Source: Austropuccinia psidii (lineage: Eukaryota > Basidiomycota > Pucciniomycetes > Pucciniales > Sphaerophragmiaceae). From it: DNA of 64,000 nt. The position numbers and the translations under genes were made by a program. Positions 22,401 to 32,226 of this stretch are shown piece after piece. The notes under the pieces were generated by a model that was not told where the DNA came from, did not search any database, and worked only from the letters and a program-made list of their open reading frames with translations. The stretch is taken from positions 49,462,698 through 49,526,697 of the forward strand of contig JALGQZ010000011.1 of the NCBI GenBank assembly GCA_023105745.1, in the 5' to 3' direction. Each line of letters starts with the position of its first letter. The first letter of the stretch is position 1.

Positions 22401-23791
22401 GATAAGGACAGGAGTTGTGATTTCCACTATTTTCTTATGTCCTATCTTCCTGATGACATCCATTTCAAGGAGTTAATTGATATGTTTCTCAATTTCCTTC
22501 CTAGTTTCCAGGCTTGCTGGGTATGGAGGTCTTCTCAGCATGGGTGGATAGGGTCTTTCCACATCCTGATATAATTCTATATCATGGCCTTTGATTTTGC
22601 CTAATGGCTCTTTACCAATGGCAAATGCTGGTCTATTTTTCCTTGGCATCTTCAATAAACTAAGTTTCTGTTTACTGGTGAGGGTAGTGCTAAATTTGCC
22701 CTCCCTGAATTCATTCAGTAATTCTTCTAGAGGTTCATGAATAGATACTTGGTATATACCAAGTGAAAATTCCTTCTCCTTGTTTGTACAAATGGTAATG
22801 TGCCTGTTTTTACTATTGTAAATGTCAATTCCATACATCCTCTGGTAGTTTGTTCCCAGTAAACACCCTTGGATGTTAGCATCTTCCTGCACAACAAACT
22901 CTGGGTTGAGTCTTATATGACCTTTCCCATGAGGTAGAATTATCTCTTTTATAATTGTCCCATTGGAAGTTATCTTCCCTGATGCAATTTTGAAGTACTT
23001 TTCCTTGGTTGGAAAGAGTTGTTTTTTTCAATTTGGGAAGTGATGATTGAGATAATTTCTGGCTACTATTGAGCAGTGTGCTCCACTGTCAATGATCAAT
23101 TGGTGTTGAGCATTGTCTATGCAAACAGTTATCTTTGTGGCTGTCCCATGTATGTATGCCATTCTTTTAGTTGGTGTAACAAGGATTTTTTGTGCATCTT
23201 GTGTGTATTTGCACAAGTTTTTGTTTGCAGTTTCCTGTGGCATGCCTGCTTCTAACTGTATGTCCTGAATTTCTAGTGGTGTTTCCTCTTGGTACTCCCT
23301 TAGAAATTCCTCTCTTGGGTATTGTTCTTCATCAGATTCACCTCTGCTGGCATCACCCATAGAGTCTGATTCAGAATCCTCTGTGGGGAATTCCTCCTCT
23401 GGAACTTTCTCAATGGCCTAGACTTTCTTCTTTGCCTTTGCACAGTTATTGACATAATGGTCTGTTGAACCACAATTGTGACAAGAATTCTTCTTCTTAG
23501 TCACTTCCGCCACTCTTTTTCTGGGTTTGTCTTTGAACTCTACCCTGAAAGGTTGTTTCTCTTTGAAACCACTGCATTTATATGGGGAATATTTCCCTAT
23601 ATTTGTTCTTTTCCTTATGTCTTGTAAGGTATTTGCAATGTCATCTAGAGTGCAATTATGGTTGCATCTGCCTTTCACTGCATGCTCTAGTTCTCCTGGC
23701 ATTTGTGTCAGGAGTTTGTGATTCCTCATCTGAATATTCATTTGAGGATCAATGTCTTTAAGTCTTTTAGACTGTCTGAGGCACCACTCAT
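19489..23791 (-). pseudogene. pol: pol and gag 3' part of C1
   Basis: Read from right to left: the gag end with a nucleocapsid knuckle (CHNCGSTDHYVNNC, near 23490), an aspartic protease (IIDSGAHCSIVA, near 23080), reverse transcriptase (22000-22560) with AYIDDIIIYSE at about 22060, RNase H (21390-21700), integrase (20231-20938, with [39 protein letters not shown]) and a C-terminal part (19567-19986). At least seven frame breaks or stops separate these pieces. A chromodomain-like tail ([17 protein letters not shown]) precedes the stop at 19489. It is the same protein family as C2, which is open, so the breaks are decay and not introns. Confidence 0.9.
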
Positions 23792-23796
23792 ATGGG
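23792..23796. repeat. TSD of D, left copy (ATGGG)
   Basis: ATGGG also follows the right end of D at 54355-54359. Joining the two flanks here restores an uninterrupted gag reading (KDP | YEWCLRQ) on the minus strand, which shows that D entered the C1 gag gene. Confidence 0.9.
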
Positions 23797-23808
23797 TGTG
23801 AACCTTTG
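23797..23808 (+). repeat. First 12 bases of the D 5' LTR, stranded left of H
   Basis: TGTGAACCTTTG matches the start of the D 3' LTR (TGTGAACTTTTG, 52372-52383) at 11 of 12 positions and directly follows the D TSD. The rest of this LTR resumes at 43855 (GAGATATGAC), on the far side of H. This fixes the insertion order D first, H second. Confidence 0.85.
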
Positions 23809-24565
23809 CAGGGGCTCTTTGAGGTGAAGAGGGCCTGGCATTCAGTAAACTGGGACTCACGTATGGAGCGCTCAAGGATATGGAAGGATTAAAGACACTT
23901 AAGAGTGTAAGGAATGAATTACTATAATAAAAGATATGAGAAAAGCAGCAACAAAGAAATAAGAGTAAGAAATGGAAGAGCCAACCACAAACAAGTCCAA
24001 GTCCACTGTTTCAACCTGTCAGAATGGAAAGAGAAGGATTAATAAGGATATGGCCACCCAACTCATACTGTACAGGCAAAGAAAGAAATGCAAAGACTAA
24101 CTTAAAATTAAATAATTATAATACCCAAAAATAAGGATAAGAATAATTATAAAATAATAAATAAACTAAATTAATTAACTGGGGAAAAGTCCCCAGCAGG
24201 GAGAAAGAGGGGCTGGTATATGTGAGAATCACCAGCCCTGATCCAGAGGAAGAATTTTCATGAGAATAATTGATGATTGAATTGAGTCTGGCCAATACAG
24301 GTCCTGTACTGCTGTACAGAGCCTGTACAAGAGGTATGGTGTATTTGAGTGATCATACAGTTTCATACTGGTGTATTGAAACTTTATTGGGTGAATCCAA
24401 CCTGTACAGGTATTGACAGGCTGTATTAATGTACCAAACTGTATGCATGTTTCAGAATGAAGAATGCTGAAACGGATTGCTGATGCAGATACTGGATTTT
24501 CTGATTTGAGGTGTTTGAGTGGGTGTATGAATGAATACCCTTACCCCTGATGGATGGTTGTTACA
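23809..24565 (-). repeat. 3' LTR of H (757 bp, lacks 5 terminal bases)
   Basis: Nearly identical to 43094-43854. It starts at CAGGGGCTC, lacking the terminal TGTCA on the plus strand, and ends GTTGTTACA. In element orientation it runs TGTAACAACC to CCCTG. Confidence 0.9.
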
Positions 24566-25511
24566 GCAGCCTCCTCTTGAAACTGGTGGGCTCCTGAACA
24601 CCATAATACCCTGCCACTGTTGAGTGGCATCTCAATATCCCCACATTTTTTCAAAAAAATTTCTTTTTAATTTTCTTTTCCTCTTGGCCATTATCCTGAA
24701 AATCTTTCTTCACTCCTTCTCTGTCAAATTCAATTGATTCCCCCCTTTTTCCAAGTTTGAGTAAGTATTCCACTTCAAAATATGCATTTCTTTTCTACTG
24801 ATTCAATCAACCATGCCCTTGGGATGTGGCCTTGGGATATATCCCAGAATAAGGGCCACTGAGCTCTTGTGCTCAAAAAATGATGCCCAATGAGTATATG
24901 AAGTGTACTCATTGGGCAAGGCTTAATCCAATGACATCTTCAAAAATTTTCCTCCAGGGGTCTTGTCCCCATTGTCCATAGAAATGGCCTCAAACAGCCC
25001 TCCAAAGTGCTTTTGGGCTGTGGCCTCTCCCCTGATGAAATCTTGATATCTCTTGATTTTTATGGCCTTTTGGGCCTTTTGGGTTTTTTGGTGAACTTGG
25101 GTATTTTTATGATTTTTGGCCATATTTGGCCTTTTTGTGTCTTTGGGATCCTATGGTCCGCGGGCCGTGGTCTGTGGTCTGCGGTCCATGGGCCGTACAC
25201 CGCGGTCCGCGGTCCGTGGGGGTTATTGGAGGCCCCCAGGACCAAAATGGAGCCCCTGGGCCCATATTTGCTGGGTACCCAGGGTGACCAAGGGGCCCAG
25301 AAATGGCCCAAATATAACTTTCACCATACATGGCCTGGACCCATTGATGGGGTCCAGGACCATCAAGATCCTGGCCTCCCCAAAGTTGCAGGGGAGGCCC
25401 TGGGTGATGAGTTCAGCCCCAAAGGGGTATGAACCTTCACCTTAGAGGCTTTGAGGGGGGCATAATTGAGTTAGGGCCCCATTTCCTTGCAGTCAAATTC
25501 TTTTTCTTGAT
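24566..25511. promoter_or_regulatory. H interior between 3' LTR and passenger gene
   Basis: Non-coding 946 bp. Next to the LTR is a minus-strand purine tract (CAAGAGGAGGCTGC, 24566-24579), the likely H polypurine tract. A perfect 13-bp inverted repeat TGCCCAATGAGTA (24884-24896) / TACTCATTGGGCA (24906-24918) follows. The part 25050-25440 is rich in GGCC and contains a GC-rich block of GGTCCGCGG/GGTCCGTGG units (25155-25225). This is the expected promoter side of the plus-strand gene at 25512; promoter function is inferred. Confidence 0.55.
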
Positions 25512-26806
25512 ATGGAGTGGATTGATTCTGACGTCTTGAATCTTCTGCTTGCATATTCTTCAGTTATAATTTCCAAACTGACTGAGCTCACTGAATCTTC
25601 TCCTTCCGCACCGCCACCGTCTGTTCTTCATGGTTCTGGCGTCTTCAGTCAATTGTCCTCCCCTGCCATGGCATCTTCTGGCCATTTTGATCCCTCCCAA
25701 ACATATGATGGGTTCAGAGCAGTTGAAGTTCTTGATCCTGCCTGTACTGAATGTTTGGCCAGGGGTAAGGAATGCTTTCAACATTACAGTCCTTGATTGT
25801 CAAAATGCCACTTTTGCTTTGTTGGGAAGAAGCCATGTCGTCGTACCGGATCAACTTTGTCCCAGGTCAGGAGGCACTTATGGAGCAGGAAAGATGGGCC
25901 TTATGGGCAGGAATTCCCCATTCTTGAGGAACCTACCCCTGATGCAACTTCTGGATTTTCTCAATGTGAGTGATTTGCATATTTTGATTGAATTGGTGCT
26001 GATATTTTGATTTAGTGACTGTTTCCAGGCAGAGGGATGTGGCCAGGTGGACTAATGTTGGAGGGTCCATTCCAATTGGTGGTAGGCCCATACACTACAG
26101 CTCAGAAATCCCAATCTCAAGGACCAATGCTGATGGAGTGGTGAAAGTAGTGAAGAAACTAAGAATAATTGTTGATTCCCCAACAGATCCAGATGCTGAA
26201 GGAAGTGATGAGTTGGATGATGAAGAAGTTCAAGTTATTCCTCATTCAATTGGCCATTCATCCAGCAATTCCTCTTCTCAACCTCTTGCCAACACTAGAT
26301 TCTAAAGTCAAGTTATTCCCAGCACTCCAAGAACCTTCCAACCAATGCTTTCTTCCATTCCTACAACCCTTCCTCCTCCTTCACCAACTACTTCCCACAC
26401 CACCAGGCTTGCCTTGAATCCAGCAGTAAGACCATCACCAGTTCAACAGTCCAGAAACTCACCCATAAACACCTCCCGTCAACTCCAACCTGTGGCCAGC
26501 TCCAGCAGAAGAAGAGATGGATTGTCCCCTTTGCCGTTTCCTGCCGCTCAAGTTTTTCAAAGAAGAGAATGTTGGCCTATCCGGGTTACCAGAGAAGATC
26601 CCAACGCGGCTAGTGAAAGTCAAGATGCTGTGGCCAGATTGTTCAGGAGGGTTGATAGAAATAGCAGAGAGGTGATTATGTATGCCAATGACAGGACTAT
26701 TCCAGGTACTGCTTCTGAAGAGATGGCTGCAAAATTTGCCTGGTATGAAGATGAATTGATAAATGATTTCCAGAGAACTTTTGATGATTTGGTTAGAGAT
26801 AACTAG
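25512..26806 (+). pseudogene. Antisense passenger gene: Zn2Cys6-like protein with an intron
   Basis: A plus-strand gene lying antisense inside H. Exon 1 is 25512-25965 and exon 2 is 26016-26806; joined they give a 414-codon frame from ATG (MEWIDSDVL) to TAG. Residues 78-109 read C-x2-C-x6-C-x10-C-x2-C-x6-C, the spacing of the fungal Zn(II)2Cys6 binuclear cluster, a DNA-binding module. The rest is Ser/Pro-rich with an acidic stretch (DPDAEGSDELDDEE) and a conserved-looking C-terminus (VIMYANDRTIPGTASEEM, then AAKFAWYEDELINDFQRTF). Two in-frame stops, TGA at 25794 inside the cluster and TAA at 26303, make this copy a pseudogene. Both look like C-to-T changes. Without the stops it would look like a transcriptional regulator; that function is inferred from spacing alone. 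Confidence 0.75.
25966..26015 (+). other. Predicted 50-bp intron of the passenger gene
   Basis: GTGAGT at 25966 and TTTAG at 26011-26015, with a GCTGAT branch-like site at about 25998. Splicing joins ...SGFSQL to TVSRQRDV in frame; unspliced, the frame hits TGA at once. The intron is antisense to the H genomic RNA, so it would not be spliced out during retrotransposition. Confidence 0.65.
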
Positions 26807-27097
26807 TTTTCCTTTTCCTTGTTTGTGTTTGGTTTGACTTTTATCCCCACTCTTATAAATACTAAAAAATGAAAAAATAGTGGAACCTCCCAATACATGA
26901 TTTGGGAGGGGATGCTGCTGCTTTAAAGAAATAAAAGAAAGAAAATTCTACAAGTAAAGAAGAAAGAAAAATAAAAGAATAAGAGAAAATGAGAGTAAAG
27001 AAAGAAATAAAGAAAAATCCTGATGGTTGGTCCTTCTTGTGGTGAGTTGCTTGATTCTGGCCAAAAAGTGTCTGAAAAATGAAAACCAAGCATTTGA
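26807..27097. other. H 3' non-coding part
   Basis: A/G-rich plus strand (T/C-rich in element orientation). It corresponds to the stretch after motif copy 2 in B and A2. No gene seen. Confidence 0.6.
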
Positions 27098-27203
27098 TGC
27101 TCACAGAGTGGCCAAGGTCATGTTTCACAAGAAGTAGAACCCTCAGGGATGCATACCAGGAGATGGAACTCACTTTCATAACTTCCACTCCCCACCAAGC
27201 ACC
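27098..27203 (-). repeat. 3' region conserved motif, copy 2 of H
   Basis: The minus strand reads GGTGCTTGGTGGGGAGTGG, ATGAAAGTGAGTTCC and GACCTTGGCCACTCTGTGAG, the same order as in B. Confidence 0.72.
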
Positions 27204-27453
27204 ATAAAATTGAAAAGAATTGCCATAAATGGCTTCTGAGATGAATTGCCATAAATGACGTCTGAAAAGAATTGCCTTAAATGACTTGAAGTAATGAATG
27301 TCTTAAATTATGATGATTGGCATAAATGAAATGATAAATAAAAGGGAAAGAAAGGAAAATTAAAGAAAGAAACATTTGGCCATATCTTGATAAGGTCCAA
27401 ATCTGAGGGTATTGGTGTTGTATGCTTCCTGAACCTGTCCAAAGAATTGACAA
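27204..27453. other. Spacer between the two H motif copies
   Basis: 250 bp of non-coding sequence with imperfect ATTGCCATAAATG repeats. Nothing else seen. Confidence 0.5.
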
Positions 27454-27569
27454 GTGCTCACAAAGTGGCCAAGGTGATGCTTACAACAACCTATGGGTAG
27501 AATACCCCCTTAAAGGTGCATTCCAGGAGAGGAACTTACTTTCATAACTTCTTCTCCCTGCGAAGCACC
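27454..27569 (-). repeat. 3' region conserved motif, copy 1 of H
   Basis: The minus strand reads GGTGCTTCGCAGGGAGAAG, ATGAAAGTAAGTTCC and CACCTTGGCCACTTTGTGAG, directly after the pol stop. Confidence 0.72.
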
Positions 27570-27574
27570 ATAAA

Positions 27575-30500
27575 TCAAACTCTTGAGGTATTTGGACCAG
27601 GCTTGTCTGGATACAATGAATGGAAGTCCTTGACAAGATCTGGTGAGTTGGTAAGGTTTGAAGCTGGTTCCCAAGTGGTTCTTTCTGGGTCTTCACTGAA
27701 TCCTTTCCACTCTAAAAGATACCATAATTTACCTCTTTTGGGTTTTGAGTCCAGAACCTGAGCCACTTCCCATTCTTCTTGCTCCTCCACTAAAACTGGT
27801 GGCGGCGGCAATTGATGACGATTTGGGATAGTTGAATGCTTGACTGGTTCTAATAAGGACACATGGAATACAGGGTGAACTGTCTTCCATTGCTGAGGCA
27901 ACTCAAGGTGATATGCATGACTGCCAATCTTCTTCAGAACTTCAAAAGGTCCCAACCATCTTTCTGATAGCTTCTTGGTGGTTCTTGTTGTCTTGATGTT
28001 CTTGGAAGCTAGCCATACTTTGTCCCCAGGTTGGAAATCAGGTGTAATTGCTCTATTTCTATCTGCATACTTCTTGAATCTCCTTATTGCTGATTCTAAT
28101 TCTTCTTTGACACCTTGCTGTACTGATTGGAGTTTTGTTGATAACTTTCCAGCAGGTGAGTCTTGAGAAATATGGATTGAGTCAAAGCTGGGATTTCTTC
28201 CATGAATGGTGAAAAAAGGTGGTTGCTTGGTTGATGAATGTTCTGCATTATTATAGGCAAGTTTAGCCAGAGGGATCCAGGTGTACCAGTCATCTTGATT
28301 ATAGCTGACATACATCCAAAGGTACTGTTCTAGTATCTGATTTACCCTCTCTGTCTGTCCATCTGTTTCAGGGTGAAAGGCAGTTGAAAGATCTCTTGAT
28401 ATCCTGAGCTGCTGACACAATTGAGTCCAAAATGATGAAACAAATAAGGATCCTCTATCACTGACAATACTGACTGGGAGTCCATTCTTGGAAAATACAT
28501 GACTAATGAAGATTTGAGCTAAGTCCAGAGCAGTGATTGTTCCATAAGTTTGAATGAAGATTGCCATTTTTGAAAATCTGTCCACAACTACTAAAATTGA
28601 ATCAAAGTTGTTTGACAGGGGCAATTGAGTGATGAAGTCCATTGATAATGAATTCCAAGGACCAGACGGAATTGAAAGAGGCTTGAGTAATCCAAACTTC
28701 TTGTGATGAATGTTCTTGTTTCTTGAACATTGCTGACATGAGGACACATAGTCCTTGATTAATTGATTCATGCCAGCCCAATGAAAATTCCTCTTTATGA
28801 GCTTGAGGGTCTTCTCCTGGTCAGGATGGCCAGTCAATGGTGAGTCATGACACTTTTGAAGAATATTGAGTTGGAGTTCTTCATTGCTTGGAATTACCAC
28901 TCTATCTTTGAATAATAATAACTTGGCTTGAGGTTCAAGAGAATAATCTGGAACTGATTCACCTCTTGCTAGTTGCTTGAGTATTTCTTTATAGTCTTTT
29001 TCTTGCCATACTTCTTTTTGAATCTTGTCTACTAAATCTGAGAAAATCTCCACTTTGATTGAGGGGAATCTTTACTCTTGAATTCCATCTTGCTTAAGTA
29101 CTTGATGAAAATTTTGAGGATTATTGCTGATGAAGTCCACCCTCCTCTCTGGGTACACGTTGTCCCAACGTGACAAGGCATCTGGTAAAGTGGCCAGCCT
29201 GCCTGGGCGGTAAGTGATAGTGAAGTGAAATTCTGAGAGAAATTCAGCCCAACGGGCCTGACGACGAGTAAGAACTTTGGAATACATGAAATACTGCAAG
29301 GAAGAGTGGCCTGTCAAGACCTCAAAAGAATTGGAAAGAGAAAGAAGAAATGCTCTCCAGCGCTTGAGAGCCCAAACTATGCCAAGGAGTTCCTTGTCAT
29401 GAATTTCATAGTTGAGTTCAACTGGTAAGAGCTTGCGATTATCAAATGCAATGGGATGCTTTCCTGAGTCATTCACCTGACTCAGTACGGCACCTAATGC
29501 ATAATCAGAAGCATCAGTCTCTACAATAGTAGGTAGAGATGGATTGAAATGGGATAAGATAGGAGCAGAGGTGAAAGCTTCTTTGAGTGCTTGAAACTGA
29601 CTAAGAGCTTCCTCATTGAAGATAAAGGGAGAATCTTTTTTGAGAAGGGAAGTGAGAGAAGTGATTTCTTTGGAATAATTTTTAATGAAACAACGATAAA
29701 AATTGGCAAAGCCAAGAAAAGATTGAAGGGCCTTGATGTTTTTGGGCTGAGGCCAATTGAGGATTTGCTGAACGTTTGAAGAATCCATCTTGAGGCCATC
29801 ACTTGAAACAACATAGCCCAAGTATTCCACACTTGAGGCATGGAATACACACTTGGAGGCTTTGGCAAATAAATTATTTTCTCTGAGTCTTTGGAGGACA
29901 GAGGTCACATGTTTGACATGTTCTTCCTCAGAACTTGAGAATACCATAATATCATCTAGATAAACCACAACAAACACATCCAAGAAATCTGCAAATATAT
30001 CATTTACAAGATTCTGGAAAGAAGCAGGAGCATTGGTCAAACCAAATGGCATGACCAAATACTCATAACTACCATACTTGGTTCTGAAGGCAGTTAAGTG
30101 CTCACCCCCCTCCTTGATTCTCAGAAGGTTATATGCACCACGCAAATCTATCTTGGAGAAGATAGTGGAGCCATTGAATACGGTAAGGAGCTGGTTCATA
30201 GGAGGAACAGGATATCTGTTCTTCCTAGTGACAGTATTGAGTTTGCAGTAGTCAACACACAAACAAAGACCTCCATCCTTTTTCTTGAAAAAAAGGACAG
30301 GTGCTCCTGTTGAAGAGGAGCTTGGTCTTATGAAACCTTTCTCTATATTCTCTGAAATGTAGTCCCGCAGTGTTTCTGACTCTTTATTTTATAATGAGTA
30401 GATAGCACCAATTGGAGGTAGAAGACCCTCCAATTTGATATGGTGATCACAGGCACGGTGTGGAGGAAGTTTCTCTTCTTTCACCTTGGAGAATACATCC

Positions 30501-30696
30501 AAATATTGGTGATAAGCAGGAGGGACTACCTTCAACACAGTTTAAATTTCTTCTGGCTCTTCCTCCTCATCCCACTGCTCCTCCAGGGATGGATGAAAAG
30601 ATAAGGGAGGAAGGTCCATATCCCCTTGAAAGAGATGAAGTGAAGATATGGCAACATCTTCTCCAACATCCTTTATCTCTTTGAAGACTTCATCTT
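27575..30696 (-). pseudogene. pol: pol of H, 3' part (RT, RNase H, integrase, chromodomain)
   Basis: Continues the H pol across the B insertion. Reverse transcriptase (30262-29700) keeps LCVDYCKLN and [10 protein letters not shown]. RNase H keeps [12 protein letters not shown] and [14 protein letters not shown]. Integrase keeps HDSPLTGHPDQ, CQQCSRNK, SMDFITQ, VSDRG and DGQTER. The chromodomain (WEVAQVLDSK, LWYLLEWKGF) and the stop at 27575 follow. A stop near 29070 separates RNase H from integrase, and two stops lie upstream (codons near 30542 and 30393). The enzyme domains are otherwise well kept, so decay is moderate. It is related to but clearly distinct from the B pol. Confidence 0.9.
30692..30696. 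repeat. TSD of B, left copy (ATCTT)
   Basis: The same five bases follow the 3' LTR at 40370-40374. Confidence 0.92.
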
Positions 30697-30978
30697 TGTC
30701 ACAACCATGGCAATTCACCTCCTTGGATCCCCATATGGCATATCAAGCCACGGTTCTTTTATGGCCAATTGGCCATATCCATCACCAGTGGCCAATATGG
30801 CCACGTCATTATCTTATGGACCATTTATGGCCATTTGTGTTTTGGGGCCTTCATGGCCCTTCACCTCAATCCAGAACCCATAGCGGCAATTTATGCCCAA
30901 ATGGGTATTTCTGGTCATTTCCCTCAAAACCAGGGGAAATGGCCCAAATGGCTGTTTTTGGCCATTTGGGCTCATAAT

Positions 30979-31107
30979 GCGCATTTGCGCATTTGCGCAT
31001 TTTGCGCACTTTTGCGCATTTGCGCACTTTTTGCGCACTTTGCGCATTTGCGCATATTTGCGCATTTTTGCGCACTTTGCGCATTTGCGCATTTTTGCGC
31101 ACTTTGA
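30979..31107. repeat. TTTGCGCA minisatellite in the B 5' LTR
   Basis: I count 14 TGCGCA palindromes spaced by T-runs of varied length, some preceded by C, ending with a TTTGACGCA variant. The matching array in the 3' LTR has 18. Confidence 0.9.
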
Positions 31108-31840
31108 CGCAAAGTGTCCAAAAGACACTTTCCCGCCTTTTGGGCCAGTTTTTGGCTCAGAACCCAAAAATGGCCAAAAACCCCAAAAGGCCCAGAAACA
31201 CCATTCCAAGCTCTGAAGCCATTACATCCATCCTTTTCCCTCTGCCTTTCCACCTCAAGACCTTTGGACGTAATCTTCTTGCCAATCAACCAATATGCCA
31301 TGAATGATGTTATATATCTTTGTGCATCATTTTTCAACAGCAATTCAATGGTGGCAATATCAAATGCTCATTTCAACATTCCAACATCTCATCACGTCAT
31401 CAAGGCACCCAATCATTCAGAGGAATCATCAAGGCTCAAGAGCAAGTGTTCCAGCGTCAAAGACCAATGACACCATCAAGCAGTCATTGGTTATTCTCAC
31501 TCCAAGTATTCCTTCCAAGGGAATACTGTCAATTCATTCTCAAGTGTATTCAAGAGGCAGTGCCAAAAAGAAGTTGTCAAGTGTCAAAGCTCCACTTAAT
31601 CCATCTTGGCAACCATATTCATTTCAATACAGTCTGGATCCATCAAGACCTGTATTTCATTTTCAATCATGGGAAATTCATTCAACCCAATTCAATTTCA
31701 ACATTAGCCAACTGTATCAATTCCCAAAAGAATCAATACAGCCTCAAGGATCAATACAGATCAGTTTTCAGCCTGAAGAACTCAAGCTCCCAACTTTTCA
31801 CATATACCGGCTACCCTTTCCACCCTGGGAGGTTTTCCCC

Positions 31841-31854
31841 AGTTAATTAATATA
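31841..31854 (+). promoter_or_regulatory. Putative transcript start and self-primer strand of B
   Basis: AGTTAATTAATATA is complementary over 14 of 14 bases to 32227-32240. It directly follows a GC-rich inverted repeat. In Tf1-type self-priming the RNA 5' end pairs with the primer site, so transcription should start near 31841. Confidence 0.7.
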
Positions 31855-32226
31855 CTTTGATTTTATTTTATCTCTATTTTCTTTTCATTTTAGTTAAGCA
31901 AATACTGATATTATTAAGTCAGTCATTTAGCACCTTTCTCTTTTCTCTTTCTTCGCCTGTCAATGGATATTTGGTGGTCATATCCTTACTAATTCCATTA
32001 TTCATTTTTGGCAGGTTGAAACAGTGATTAAGGACTTACTTGGTTGGCTCTTTGGCCATTTGGCTTCCCTTTCCTCTTTTGCATCTCATCTTGTACCTGC
32101 ATATCTTTTAGAGGAATTCCTTCTTATTATTCTTATTCTTTATCCTTTTGGAGTCTTCCAAGTGAGTTCCCTGATTGCTGAGTGCCAGGCCACTCTTGTA
32201 TTTCTGTCCAAGAGCCCCTGTGACAT

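Larger units (their letters stand above)
30697..32225 (+). repeat. 5' LTR of B (beta type, 1529 bp)
   Basis: TGTCACAACC to CCCCTGTGACA. It contains the 18-bp palindrome TATGGCCAATTGGCCATA (30760-30777), several TGGCC motifs, the TTTGCGCA array (30979-31107), an imperfect hairpin before AGTTAATTAATATA (31841-31854), and 3' sequence shared with A2. Confidence 0.95.

Noticed and set aside
24566..27097. The passenger-gene region as a separate DNA transposon inserted in H
   Set aside because: I found no terminal inverted repeats or TSD around it, and it is framed by the H polypurine tract and the H 3' motifs. Not excluded, only unsupported.
30979..31107. Regularly spaced short repeats, CRISPR-like at first sight
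   Set aside because: Units and spacers are far too short, the spacers are T-runs, and the array lies inside a retrotransposon LTR of a eukaryote.
30814..31343. Several open frames with Cys-Ala-Phe or Arg-Lys-Cys-Ala repeats on both strands in the B LTR
   Set aside because: They are translations of the TTTGCGCA array inside the LTR and change length with it.
31304..31850. Two overlapping frames of 176-180 codons, present in both B LTRs
   Set aside because: Identical in both LTRs only because the LTRs are copies; no family resemblance, and the alpha LTRs keep no matching frame.
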